DNA of 27,831 bases from DATKZH01 sp964475955 (GTDB lineage Bacteria; Planctomycetota; Planctomycetia; Pirellulales; Thermoguttaceae), in NCBI GenBank assembly GCA_964475955.1, contig CAYYZY010000104.1:1-27831 (forward strand). The letters run 5' to 3'. The first letter of the stretch is position 1, and each line of letters opens with the position of its first letter. The notes below the pieces were generated by a model. The model worked only from the letters and a program-made list of their open reading frames with translations. It was not told the origin of the DNA and searched no databases. Positions 15,826-23,318 of the stretch are shown here, piece after piece. The position numbers were made by a program, and so were the translations under genes.

Positions 15826-15892
15826 GTGTCGTTGTTCGCTCTCCGCGAAACCGCGTCTTTTCGCGAAGCGAAAAGCGACTATCGGGACAGTC
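15826..15892 (+). repeat. Dispersed repeat with CTTTTCGC/GCGAAAAG palindrome, copy A
   Basis: This ~67-bp unit aligns with 25801-25865 over nearly its whole length, sharing TCGTTGTTCGCT, GCGTCTTTTCGCG and AAGCGAC. Its core is a perfect hairpin, CTTTTCGC and GCGAAAAG with a 3-nt loop, near 15857-15875. It lies in the gap upstream of the sulfatase gene. Confidence 0.75.
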
Positions 15893-15976
15893 ATCGGCGC
15901 GACGCCTTTCCGCTGTGCCGAAAACGATAGGTCCCGATCCGTCCCCCCTGATCGCCTACCAGGAGAACCACGAACC

Positions 15977-17377
15977 ATGGCCGCTTCCTTTCGACTTTTC
16001 GCGACCGCCCTCGCCGCCTTCGCCTTGTTCTCGCCGCTCGCCCTCGGGGCCGAACCGGATCGGCCGAACATCGTCTTCGTGTTCACCGACGATCAGCCGC
16101 AGAACTGCATGGGCGCGATGGGGAACTGGCTCATCCAGACGCCCAACATGGACCGGCTGGCGGCTGACGGCGTGCTGTTTGACAACGCTTTCGTGACCAC
16201 GGCCATCTGCTGCTCCAATCGCGCGTGCATCCTGACGGGCCAGCACATGCGGCGGCACGGGATCGAGGACTTCCACACGCCGCTGTCGGCCGAGGCCTTC
16301 GACGCCACCTACCCGGCCCTCTTGCGCAAGGCGGGCTACCGGACCGGCTACCTGGGCAAGTTCGCCATCGGTTGGAACGACCCGGCCATCCGCCACCTGT
16401 CGTTGCCGGCCGACGAGTTCGACTTCTGGTACGGCTTCCCCCAGACGATCAACTTCCTCCAGAAGATCGACGGCCGGAAGCGCTACCTCACCGACGTGAT
16501 GACCGAAAAGGCGATCGAGTTCCTTCGCTCCAACCCGCCCGACTGCCCGTTCTGCCTGACCGTCGCCCTGAAGGAGCCGCACGGGCCGTGGAACTTCTTC
16601 GACCCGAACGTGCCCGACCCGTACGCCGAGACCACCATCCCCCCGCCGCCCACCTTCTCGCGCGCCGCGTACGACGCCCAGCCGCCGTTCATCCGCAGCT
16701 CGCTCAACGGCGGCACCGGGCCGCGTTGGCTCAAAGCCCCCGAGGCCTACCAGAAGCACGCCCGCACCTTCTACCGTCTGATCAGCCGGGCCGATCTCGC
16801 GCTGGGCGAAATCCTGGAGGAGTTGGAGCGGCTCGCACTCGACGACGACACGGTCGTCATCTTTTCCTCCGACCACGGCAGCCTGATGGGCGCCCACGGG
16901 CTGGCCGGCAAGTGGCTGATGTACGAGGAGTCGATCCGCGTGCCGCTGGTGATCCGCGATCCGCGCCAGCCCGAGGCGGCCCGGGGTGTGCGCCGCGACG
17001 AGATGGCGCTGGGCATCGACCTGGCCCCCACCATGCTCACCATGGCGGGCGTGCCGGTGCCGGAGGCGATGCAGGGGTGCAGCCTCGAGCCGCTGGTGGC
17101 CGGGCAGACGGTCGAGTGGCGCGACGACTGGTACTACGAGCACGTCTACCAGACGCGTCCGCCGCGCCGGCCGATCGTCCCATGTGAAGGCGTGCGCACC
17201 GAGCGTTGGAAGTACACGCGCTACCCCGAGATCGAGCCGCCCTACGAGCAGCTTTTCGACCTGGTCGCCGATCCCCGCGAGGAGCACAACCTCGCCTCGG
17301 CCGACGATCGGGCCGATGTCCTCTCGCGCCTCCGCAAGCGTTGCGACGAGTACCGCCGGACGACAGCTTCTCAATGA
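15977..17377 (+). CDS. Secreted family S1 sulfatase
   Basis: The 466-residue protein carries a Sec signal peptide (residues 1-~25, ending SPLALGA) followed by the sulfatase N-terminal strand RPNIVFVFTDDQ, whose Asp38-Asp39 bind calcium. The formylglycine site reads Cys78-Cys79-Ser80-Asn81-Arg82 followed by ACILTGQH. Cys78 is the predicted residue to be oxidised to formylglycine, and the usual Pro at motif position 3 is Ser. Further metal and substrate elements are VIFSSDHGSLMGAHGLAGKW and the closing YEQLFDLVADPREEHNLA, typical of this family. It would hydrolyse sulfate esters on polysaccharides in the periplasm or outside. AGGAGA precedes the ATG at 15977 by about ten bases. No maturase gene lies in the window. 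The exact S1 subfamily cannot be set by eye. Confidence 0.93.
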   Translation: MAASFRLFATALAAFALFSPLALGAEPDRPNIVFVFTDDQPQNCMGAMGNWLIQTPNMDRLAADGVLFDNAFVTTAICCSNRACILTGQHMRRHGIEDFHTPLSAEAFDATYPALLRKAGYRTGYLGKFAIGWNDPAIRHLSLPADEFDFWYGFPQTINFLQKIDGRKRYLTDVMTEKAIEFLRSNPPDCPFCLTVALKEPHGPWNFFDPNVPDPYAETTIPPPPTFSRAAYDAQPPFIRSSLNGGTGPRWLKAPEAYQKHARTFYRLISRADLALGEILEELERLALDDDTVVIFSSDHGSLMGAHGLAGKWLMYEESIRVPLVIRDPRQPEAARGVRRDEMALGIDLAPTMLTMAGVPVPEAMQGCSLEPLVAGQTVEWRDDWYYEHVYQTRPPRRPIVPCEGVRTERWKYTRYPEIEPPYEQLFDLVADPREEHNLASADDRADVLSRLRKRCDEYRRTTASQ

Positions 17378-17543
17378 CCCCGAAGTCGGCGTTTGCCTGG
17401 ACGGGGAATTCTTTTTGAGTGTGGATATGCCCGGCTGGGTCAAGGCTGCGGACGTCTCGGTGCGTGCGGACGAACAGATGTCGCTGGTGTACCGCTCGCT
17501 GCGAGTGACTGGGCCGCGGGGCGGACGCTTCCCTCCGCCCTAA

Positions 17544-17575
17544 GCCGGATGGGTGCAAGCACCCACCCTACCCGC
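17544..17575. repeat. Palindromic intergenic repeat (GGGTGCAAGCACCC type)
   Basis: GGGTGCAAGCACCC at 17551-17564 is a perfect inverted repeat inside GATGGGTGCAAGCACCCACC. It lies between the convergent sulfatase and alpha/beta hydrolase genes. I associate this motif with multicopy intergenic repeats of planctomycetes. It could serve as a bidirectional hairpin. Confidence 0.6.
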
Positions 17576-18506
17576 CTTCAAACGCCCGCCTCATCGCCGC
17601 GGCCACTTCCTGCTGCGCCGCCCGGGCCTTGTCGAACAGCGTGGGGCGGCGGAAGAAGGCGTGGATCATGCCGTCGTATCGGGTGAGCTGGACGGGCACG
17701 CCCGCCTCGCGGAGCCGGGCCGCGTAGGCTTCGCCCTCGTCGCGGAGCGGGTCGTACCGGGCCGTGATCACCACCGCCGCCGGCAGCCCGCTCAGGTCCT
17801 CGGCGCGAAGCGGTGAAGCGTAAGCCCGGGCGCCGACGTCGGGCCGCGCCAGGTAGCACTCCCAGAACCACTCCATCGTCGCCCGGGTGAGCAGAGGCCC
17901 CTCGGCGTTCTCCCGGTACGAGGGGGTGTTCATGGCATGGTCGACGATCGGGTAGATGAGCACCTGGAGGGTGGGGCGAAATGTCCCCCGGTCGCGGGCC
18001 ATCAGGCAGACGGCGGCCGCCAGGTTGCCGCCGGCGCTGTCGCCGCCCACGGCCACGCGCCGCGGATCGGCCCCCAGCGATTCGGCGTTCTCGAACACCC
18101 ACCCGGCCGCCGCGTAGGCGTCGTCCACCGCGGCCGGGTACTTGTGCTCCGGGGCCAGGCGGTAGTCGACCGAGACGACCATCGCGCCGGCCGCCGCGGC
18201 CACCTGCCGGCAGGTGCGGTCGTGCGTGGCCACGCTTCCGAGCACCCACCCGCCCCCGTGATAGTAAACGAACACGGGCAACGACCCTTCCTCCTCGGGC
18301 ACGTAGATGCGGACGGGAACCTCGCCGCCGGGGCCGGGCACCGCGCGATCACACGTCTCGCGCATGTGCACGGCCGGGCCGAACGAGTCGGGGTCGCCCA
18401 TCGCCGCCGCCTTCCGGGCCTCGTCGGGCGAAAGCGTGTGGAGCGGCGGCGCACCGAACTCCGCCTGCTGGTCGAGAAACGCACGCACCTGGGGATCGAT
18501 GGGCAT
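17568..18506 (-). CDS. HSL-family (lipase/esterase) alpha/beta hydrolase
   Basis: The 312-residue protein has the hormone-sensitive-lipase family signatures: the oxyanion-hole motif YYHGGGWVLGS near residues 81-91 and the nucleophile elbow GGDSAGGN with Ser157. Asp252 in ARYDPLRDEG and His282 in DGMIHAFF complete a plausible catalytic triad. Such enzymes hydrolyse short acyl esters of small molecules or sugars. No signal peptide is present, so it is cytoplasmic. The start at 18506 gives the normal family length; AGGCGA lies upstream at a slightly long spacing. It is convergent with the sulfatase gene and divergent from the GntR gene. Two copies of a palindromic repeat lie in its upstream region and may mark its promoter side. 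The natural substrate is unknown; removal of acetyl esters from sugars would fit the neighbourhood. Confidence 0.9.
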   Translation of the reverse strand: MPIDPQVRAFLDQQAEFGAPPLHTLSPDEARKAAAMGDPDSFGPAVHMRETCDRAVPGPGGEVPVRIYVPEEEGSLPVFVYYHGGGWVLGSVATHDRTCRQVAAAAGAMVVSVDYRLAPEHKYPAAVDDAYAAAGWVFENAESLGADPRRVAVGGDSAGGNLAAAVCLMARDRGTFRPTLQVLIYPIVDHAMNTPSYRENAEGPLLTRATMEWFWECYLARPDVGARAYASPLRAEDLSGLPAAVVITARYDPLRDEGEAYAARLREAGVPVQLTRYDGMIHAFFRRPTLFDKARAAQQEVAAAMRRAFEGG

Positions 18507-18533
18507 GGGTCGCTTTCGCCTCTCATGTGCCGA

Positions 18534-18605
18534 CGTGGGGCACGTTTCCAGCGTGCCGGAATACCGTTCCCTGGCGTGGGGCACGTTTCCAGCGTGCCGG
18601 AATTT
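18534..18605. repeat. Two tandem copies of GGCACGTTTCCAGCGTGCC palindromic repeat
   Basis: CGTGGGGCACGTTTCCAGCG begins at 18534 and again at 18575, each followed by TGCCGGAAT. Within each copy GGCACG pairs with CGTGCC. The copies are 41 bp apart in direct orientation. A third, slightly diverged copy starts at 27783. They lie between the divergent hydrolase and GntR genes. Confidence 0.8.
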
Positions 18606-18696
18606 GGAAACGCCCATTATAGGCGTCGTTTTGCGACGCGTCAAACCGCCGGCTCCGTCGGCGCGCCCTCCCCGCCGGAATCTTCCCCCGGGGGGC

Positions 18697-18724
18697 TTGA
18701 CGGCGGCGGCAAAGCGGCTATTAT
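18697..18724 (+). promoter_or_regulatory. Sigma-70-type promoter for the GntR gene
   Basis: TTGACG at 18697-18702 and TATTAT at 18719-18724 are separated by 16 bp, close to the sigma-70 consensus. Transcription would start near 18731, about 31 bp before the GntR ATG. Confidence 0.6.
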
Positions 18725-18730
18725 CGCTCG

Positions 18731-18740
18731 TTATCGATAA
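18731..18740. promoter_or_regulatory. Palindromic candidate operator TTATCGATAA
   Basis: A perfect 10-bp palindrome lies at the predicted transcription start of the GntR gene, within an AT-richer stretch that also holds related half-sites (ATTATCG just upstream). Its position suits autorepression by the GntR/FCD protein, which usually binds short palindromes. No second copy was noticed in front of the other cluster genes. Confidence 0.45.
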
Positions 18741-18761
18741 TCGCCGATCGCGAGCCGCCCC

Positions 18762-19565
18762 ATGACCTCGTTCCCCCGCACCTCGCCCGAGCCGGTCGCC
18801 GGCACCCCGCTGGCCCGGCACCGCGTGCGCGACGCCATCCAGCGACTGATCCTCTCCGGCGAGTATCAGCCGGGCCAGCGACTCGTGCAGCAGGAACTGG
18901 CCGGCCGCTTCGGCGTCGCCCAAAGCGTCGTGCGGGAGTCGCTCTTGGAGCTTCAGTTCTGTGGGCTCGTCCGGGCGGTCGACAACCTGGGGATGTTCGT
19001 CAGCGGGCTGGAAGGTCGAACTCTCGTGGCCGCCTACGAGATCCGCGAGATGTTCGAGGGCCTGGGCGCCCGGCTCTCCTGCCACCGGGCGAGCCGGGCC
19101 GATCTGGCCGACCTGGTCGAGTTGGCCGAGGAGAACTACCGGCTGGGCCGCCAAGGCGATTTGGAGGCGATGAGCGCGCTGGACCGCCAGTTCCACTACC
19201 GCATGATCCTCGCTTCCGGCAACGAGCTCCTGGCCAAACTGACCGAAAGCTACCAGGTGCTGGGGATGTTCGTTCGGGCCGATCGCGACATCCGCCAGGT
19301 CCGCGACGAGCACCGGGAGATCGTGTCCGCCATCGAGGCCAACCGGCCCGCCCAGGCCGAGCGGCTCGCCCGGCGCCACGTTCAGGCCGCCCGGCAGGCT
19401 ATCGAACGCCAGGTCGCCGAGAACACATTCTTCCCCCAGTGGGTGGGCGAGGCCCACACGCAGCCCGTAGGGGCTCTGCACGGCGACCCAACCCCTCCGC
19501 CGAGCGACAACAAAGGAAAGGCAGGAAGAACAAACAAGAAAGGCAAAAGGGACAAAACGCCATGA
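18762..19565 (+). CDS. GntR-family transcriptional regulator, FCD type
   Basis: The 267-residue protein has an N-terminal winged helix (residues ~17-80: VRDAIQRLILSGEYQPGQRL, then FGVAQSVVRESLLELQ) and a C-terminal FCD ligand-binding domain (~88-220). Asp141, His145, His184 and His206 are well placed to be the metal ligands of that domain. FCD regulators commonly sense sugar acids and related carboxylates. The last ~40 residues are a polar Lys-rich tail without a family counterpart, encoded by a purine-rich DNA stretch. The stop codon overlaps the transaldolase start (ATGA), so the two are translationally coupled. A promoter and a TTATCGATAA palindrome sit directly upstream. It is the likely regulator of the downstream sugar genes; this is inferred from position. 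Confidence 0.9.
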   Translation: MTSFPRTSPEPVAGTPLARHRVRDAIQRLILSGEYQPGQRLVQQELAGRFGVAQSVVRESLLELQFCGLVRAVDNLGMFVSGLEGRTLVAAYEIREMFEGLGARLSCHRASRADLADLVELAEENYRLGRQGDLEAMSALDRQFHYRMILASGNELLAKLTESYQVLGMFVRADRDIRQVRDEHREIVSAIEANRPAQAERLARRHVQAARQAIERQVAENTFFPQWVGEAHTQPVGALHGDPTPPPSDNKGKAGRTNKKGKRDKTP

Positions 19566-20206
19566 AGCTGTTCATCGACACGGCCCTGATCGAACAGATC
19601 CGCGAGGCCAACGCGTGGGGGATCGTCGACGGCGTGACGACCAACCCGACGCACGTCTCGAAGACCGGGCGCCCGGCACGCGAGGTCTACGAGGAAATCT
19701 GCCGCACGGTCGACGGTCCGGTCAGCCTCGAAGTGCTGGGGCTGGAGGCCGACCAGATGACCTCCGAAGCCCGCGAACTGGCCAAGATCGCCGACAACGC
19801 GGTGGTCAAGATCCCCATGACGCGTGAGGGGATGAAGGCCGTAAAGCAGCTCTCGGCCGAGGGGATCAAGACGAATGTGACGGTCGTCTTCTCGCCGCTT
19901 CAGGCCCTGCTGGCGGCCAAGTGCGGGGCGACGTACGTCAGCCCGTTCGTCGGCCGGCTCGACGCGGTCGGTCACCCCGGCATGGAGGTGGTCCAGCAGA
20001 TCAAGACGATCTTCGAGAACTACGACTACGAGACCCAGATCCTGGTCGCCGCCGTCCGCCACCCGATCCACGTGCTCGAGGCGGCCCTGGTCGGCGCCGA
20101 CGTCTGCACCATGTTCTTCGACGTGATGAAGCAGCTCTACGCGCACCCGCTCACCGACGTCGCCATCGATCTGTTCCTCAAGGACTGGGAGAAGGTACCC
20201 AAGTAG
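19562..20206 (+). CDS. Small transaldolase (MipB/TalC-FSA family)
   Basis: The 214-residue enzyme matches the small decameric transaldolase / fructose-6-phosphate aldolase family in length and motifs: FIDTA with Asp6, GVTTNPT with Asn28, and the Schiff-base Lys83 in AVVKIPM. In E. coli FsaA a Tyr in the SPF/APY position favours aldolase chemistry; here the motif is YVSPFVGRLD, with Phe as in true transaldolases, so transfer of dihydroxyacetone units is the better prediction. The start at 19562 overlaps the GntR stop and has AAAGGGA upstream. It would connect sugar phosphates of the cluster to the pentose-phosphate pool. An alternative is a specialised aldolase for the cluster's own substrate. 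The family call is firm; the choice of reaction is inferred. Confidence 0.9.
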   Translation: MKLFIDTALIEQIREANAWGIVDGVTTNPTHVSKTGRPAREVYEEICRTVDGPVSLEVLGLEADQMTSEARELAKIADNAVVKIPMTREGMKAVKQLSAEGIKTNVTVVFSPLQALLAAKCGATYVSPFVGRLDAVGHPGMEVVQQIKTIFENYDYETQILVAAVRHPIHVLEAALVGADVCTMFFDVMKQLYAHPLTDVAIDLFLKDWEKVPK

Positions 20207-20307
20207 CGTGCCACGGCGGGGCGGTGGAAGCGTGGCAGTCCCGGGCGGCACGTTGAGGCGTTCCTCGTGGCCCGATTCATCGGGTCGGCAAAGGTCCCGT
20301 CCGGCAT

Positions 20308-20336
20308 TTGACTCGGAGCGACGGGGACCGCATAAA
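20308..20336 (+). promoter_or_regulatory. Candidate promoter upstream of the DUF5009 gene
   Basis: TTGACT at 20308-20313 and CATAAA at 20331-20336 are 17 bp apart in the 196-bp gap before the DUF5009 gene. The -35 box is good and the -10 box is weak. It could give the downstream half of the cluster an internal promoter. Confidence 0.35.
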
Positions 20337-20402
20337 CGCGGTCGTTAGAGCCGGGAGTGACCGACACACCAGCGCCCATAAGCTGCCGCGGAGGATGAAG
20401 AA

Positions 20403-21809
20403 ATGCACGCGAACACGCGAAGCGTGGCCGTCGAGAGCGACCGCGAGGCCGCGAGCTCCGGGGCGGTCAGCGCGTCGACGCGGTTGACGTCGCTCGACGC
20501 CTACCGCGGACTCGTCATGCTGGCGCTGGCCTCGGCCGGCCTGGGCATCGCCGGCATCGCCCGTCACACACTCCAAGAGGGAACCGACAACGCCACCCTG
20601 TGGCGCACGGTGGAGTACCACCTCTCGCACCCCGACTGGATCAGCCAGACGGAGGTCCCCCAATCGATTCGGGAGGTGGACCTCAACACGTTCGGCTGCT
20701 CGGCGTGGGACCTGATCCAGCCCTCGTTCATGTTCATGGTGGGCGTGGCGATGGTCTTCTCCTACGCCAAGCGCAGGCGCCGCGGCGACTCGACCGGGAG
20801 CACCTGGGCGCACGTCATCATCCGGTCGGCGGTCCTCGTGCTTTTGGGCGTGTTTCTCTCCTCGCAGTGGAGCGACCGGACCAACTGGGTGTTTTTCAAC
20901 GTCTTGTGCCAGATCGGGCTTGGATACACGTTCGTGTACCTGCTGCTGGGGCGAAAGTTCCCCGTGCAGCTTGCCGCGGGCGTGGTGATCCTCGTCGGGT
21001 GGTGGCTGGCCTTCTATCTCTACCCGACGCCGGGGCCGCAGTTCGACTACGCCTCGGTGGGGGTCGGTGCCGAAATGCCCGAATCGGAAGGGAGTGAAAC
21101 GGCCGAGGCCGAAAGCGGCCCCGCTCCGTTGGCCGACAAGTGGCGCATGCCCGAGCGGTTCGCACCGTGGACGAAGAACGTCAACCTGGCGGCCGACTTC
21201 GACCGCTGGCTCCTGAATCAGTTCCCGCGCAGCGAGCCGTTCCGGTTCAACCGCGGCGGCTACACGACGCTCAACTTCGTGCCTTCGATCTTCACGATGC
21301 TCTTGGGCGTGATGGCCGGGCAGTTGCTCCGCGGTCCGCGTCGGGGGTTCGTCAAGTTCCTGCTCCTGGCGCTCGGCGGACTGGTCTGCATGCTGCTGGG
21401 AGCGGCGGCCGGGGCGACGGTCTGCCCGGTCGTCAAACGGATCTGGACGCCCTCCTGGGCCCTGTTCAGCGGGGCGTACGTGCTCTGGATGCTGGCGCTG
21501 TTCTACCTCGTGGTCGACGTGATCCGCTTCCGGTTCTGGACCTGGCCGCTGGTCGTCGTCGGCATGAACTCGATCGCCGTGTACGTGATGGCCCAGTCGA
21601 TGAGGGGGTGGGTCGGCCGGATGCTCCAAATCCACTTCGGGCGCGACCTCCTGCCGGCGGCCGCGCACGATTGGCTGGCCATGAACACCGGCGTCGATTT
21701 CACGCACGGCGGGCTCTACTTCCCCGTGCTCCAGTCGGCGATGGTCCTCCTCGTGTTCTGGCTGATCTGCGTGTGGATGTATCGGCGGAAGATTTTCGTT
21801 CGCATTTGA
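20403..21809 (+). CDS. DUF5009 / heparan-alpha-glucosaminide N-acetyltransferase-like membrane protein
   Basis: The 468-residue integral membrane protein begins with a polar N-terminus and the family opening SLDAYRGLVMLALASAGLGI, followed by many hydrophobic spans (for example IIRSAVLVLLGVFLSS, LAAGVVILVGWWLAFYLY, FVKFLLLALGGLVCMLLGAA, LQSAMVLLVFWLICVWMY). It matches the DUF5009 / HGSNAT-like group, whose eukaryotic member transfers acetyl from acetyl-CoA across the lysosomal membrane to a terminal glucosamine. An acidic linker (residues ~225-240) separates the two halves. The start at 20403 has GGAGG eight bases upstream. Next to an amino-sugar deaminase-like gene and a PIG-L deacetylase gene, a role in acylating or de-acylating sugars at the membrane is plausible. 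Bacterial function is unproven; the family call is good. Confidence 0.82.
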   Translation: MHANTRSVAVESDREAASSGAVSASTRLTSLDAYRGLVMLALASAGLGIAGIARHTLQEGTDNATLWRTVEYHLSHPDWISQTEVPQSIREVDLNTFGCSAWDLIQPSFMFMVGVAMVFSYAKRRRRGDSTGSTWAHVIIRSAVLVLLGVFLSSQWSDRTNWVFFNVLCQIGLGYTFVYLLLGRKFPVQLAAGVVILVGWWLAFYLYPTPGPQFDYASVGVGAEMPESEGSETAEAESGPAPLADKWRMPERFAPWTKNVNLAADFDRWLLNQFPRSEPFRFNRGGYTTLNFVPSIFTMLLGVMAGQLLRGPRRGFVKFLLLALGGLVCMLLGAAAGATVCPVVKRIWTPSWALFSGAYVLWMLALFYLVVDVIRFRFWTWPLVVVGMNSIAVYVMAQSMRGWVGRMLQIHFGRDLLPAAAHDWLAMNTGVDFTHGGLYFPVLQSAMVLLVFWLICVWMYRRKIFVRI

Positions 21810-21855
21810 GCGGGCGCGTTGCCCGAAACGAGCCGCCCAAGCCGGGAGAGAGCAC

Positions 21856-22704
21856 ATGAGCGTTGAGATGCCGCAGTATTTGAGCGTGCCGGCCGACGAG
21901 CTCGGCCGCGACGTTCCCGTCAAGGTGCGCGTCGTGGGCGACGTGGACGACGTGGCCCGCGACGTCGCCCGGGTGATGATGGAAACGGTCGAAGCGGCCC
22001 GGCGGGAAGGCCGCGCCGCGACGATGATCGTGCCGGTCGGGCCGGTCGACCAGTATCCCGTGCTGGCCGAGATGATCAACCGGGAGCGGAGCGACTGGCG
22101 CGACGTGATGATCGTCAACATGGACGAGTACCTCACTGACGACGACCGGTGGATCGATCTCGACCACCCGCTCGGCTTCCGCGGCTTCATGGACCGGAAG
22201 TTCTACGACCTGGTCGACCCCGAACTGGCGCCGTTGCCGGAGAACCGGGTATTTCCGCACCCCGACGACCCCGGGGCCGTCGGGCGCGCGATCGCCGCGC
22301 GGGGCGGGGTCGACGTCTGCTTCGGCGGGATCGGGATCAACGGCCACATGGCGTTCAACGAGCCGCCCGAGCCGGGGGAGACCGTCTCGGCCGACGAGTT
22401 CGCCGCCCTGCCCACGCGCGTGCTCAGCCTCAGCCGCGAGACCCGTACGATCAACTCGGTGACCGTCGGCGGGGAGATCTCGATCGTCCCCCACCGGGCG
22501 ATCACCGTGGGCATGAAGGAGATTTTGGAATCCCGGCGATGCCGCTTCTACTGCAATCGCCCCTGGCAGCGCGCGGTCGTGCGCCGGGTGCTGCACGGCC
22601 CGATCACCGCGGCCTGCCCCGCTTCCCTTTTGCGCACCCACGCCGACGCCGAGATCGCGATCGCCGACTACGTCGCCGAGCCGCCGGCGATCATGCTGCG
22701 GTAG
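21856..22704 (+). CDS. Glucosamine-6-phosphate deaminase/isomerase family protein (NagB-like, divergent active site)
   Basis: The 282-residue protein has the NagB fold signatures VNMDEY (Asp90, equal to E. coli Asp72) and GGIGINGHMAFNEP. Within the latter, His164 and Glu169 match the catalytic His143 and Glu148 of E. coli NagB. The residue matching the general base Asp141 is Asn162, which is unusual and may change or lower activity. NagB converts glucosamine-6-phosphate to fructose-6-phosphate and ammonia; relatives act as isomerases or lactonases (6-phosphogluconolactonase). A GGAGAG stretch lies upstream of the ATG at 21856, which follows the DUF5009 gene by 46 bp, so the two are probably one transcript. 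The product could act on a different amino sugar. The gene symbol is withheld because of the active-site change. Confidence 0.85.
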   Translation: MSVEMPQYLSVPADELGRDVPVKVRVVGDVDDVARDVARVMMETVEAARREGRAATMIVPVGPVDQYPVLAEMINRERSDWRDVMIVNMDEYLTDDDRWIDLDHPLGFRGFMDRKFYDLVDPELAPLPENRVFPHPDDPGAVGRAIAARGGVDVCFGGIGINGHMAFNEPPEPGETVSADEFAALPTRVLSLSRETRTINSVTVGGEISIVPHRAITVGMKEILESRRCRFYCNRPWQRAVVRRVLHGPITAACPASLLRTHADAEIAIADYVAEPPAIMLR

Positions 22705-22733
22705 GAGGGCTTTCGGTGAGGGGCGGAATGTGT

Positions 22734-22774
22734 AAGAAGGGAAAAAGGGAAAGGGGGAAAGGGGGAAGAAAGGA
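22734..22774 (+). repeat. Purine-only tract, left flank of the GxxExxY gene
   Basis: A run of about 40 purines, A and G only on the plus strand, lies downstream of the NagB-like gene. Its complement-like partner, a pyrimidine tract at 23259-23297, flanks the other side of the GxxExxY gene. Confidence 0.6.
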
Positions 22775-22902
22775 CCGGGTGAGGAGTCGGACTGGAGGTG
22801 ATGCGGTAATGGCTTCGTGGGGCTGGAGAGGTCGCGATAAACGACGAGGGAGAAAGAAAGACGGGAAAGGGGAAGACGGAGCTGGACGAGCTGATCTATC
22901 GG

Positions 22903-23244
22903 GTGATTGGGTACATGATCGCGGTACACACGGAGTTGGGGCCGGGGTTTCTGGAGAACGTCTATCGCCGGGCAGTGGGGATTGAGTTCGAGCGCCAAGG
23001 CATCGGATTTGAGACGGAGAAGGAAATCACGCTGAAGTATCGCGGTGAGGAAATTGGCACGCATCGGCTGGATCTCTTCGTGGAAGGTCAGCTTGTCGTA
23101 GAACTCAAGACCGTGGAGAAGTTGCATAAAAAGCACTACGCCCAAGTCCGTTCCTACCTGAAGGCCGTCAAGCGACCCGTCGGCCTTCTGGTCAACTTCG
23201 CCGACTTCCAGCTCGACGCCCGCCGCGTCGAGCTTTGTCCCTGA
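22903..23244 (+). CDS. GxxExxY protein
   Basis: The product shows the family signature directly: HTELGPGFLENVYRRAV contains GxxExxY, followed by EKEITLKYRGEEIG, HRLDLFVEGQLVVELKTVEK and AQVRSYLKAVKRPVGLLVNF. GxxExxY proteins (PF13366) resemble PD-(D/E)XK nuclease folds and are often found as isolated, mobile-looking genes; their function is not established. The family's normal N-terminus continues upstream in frame as TELDELIYRVIGYMI (from about 22876), but I find no ATG, GTG or TTG between that and the stop at 22807-22809. I therefore give the GTG at 22903; a non-standard CTG start at 22882 or 22891 or loss of the true start are alternatives. It interrupts an otherwise metabolic cluster and lies between opposed purine and pyrimidine tracts. 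Confidence 0.8.
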   Translation: MIGYMIAVHTELGPGFLENVYRRAVGIEFERQGIGFETEKEITLKYRGEEIGTHRLDLFVEGQLVVELKTVEKLHKKHYAQVRSYLKAVKRPVGLLVNFADFQLDARRVELCP

Positions 23245-23258
23245 ACCACGATCTCTCA

Positions 23259-23297
23259 CTTTCCCCTTTCCATTTTCCCCCTTTCCCCTTTTTCCTC
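23259..23297 (-). repeat. Pyrimidine-rich tract, right flank of the GxxExxY gene
   Basis: Almost 40 bases of C and T with a single A lie just after the GxxExxY stop codon. Read on the minus strand, the tract resembles the purine tract at 22734-22774, so the two form a loose inverted repeat about 480 bp apart. Confidence 0.6.
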
Positions 23298-23318
23298 ATT
23301 ACACCTTCCCCTTTCACC

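Noticed and set aside
20277..22190. A 637-codon minus-strand open frame opposite the DUF5009 and NagB-like genes
   Set aside because: Antisense to clear genes, and rich in Arg, His and Pro as expected from a shadow frame.
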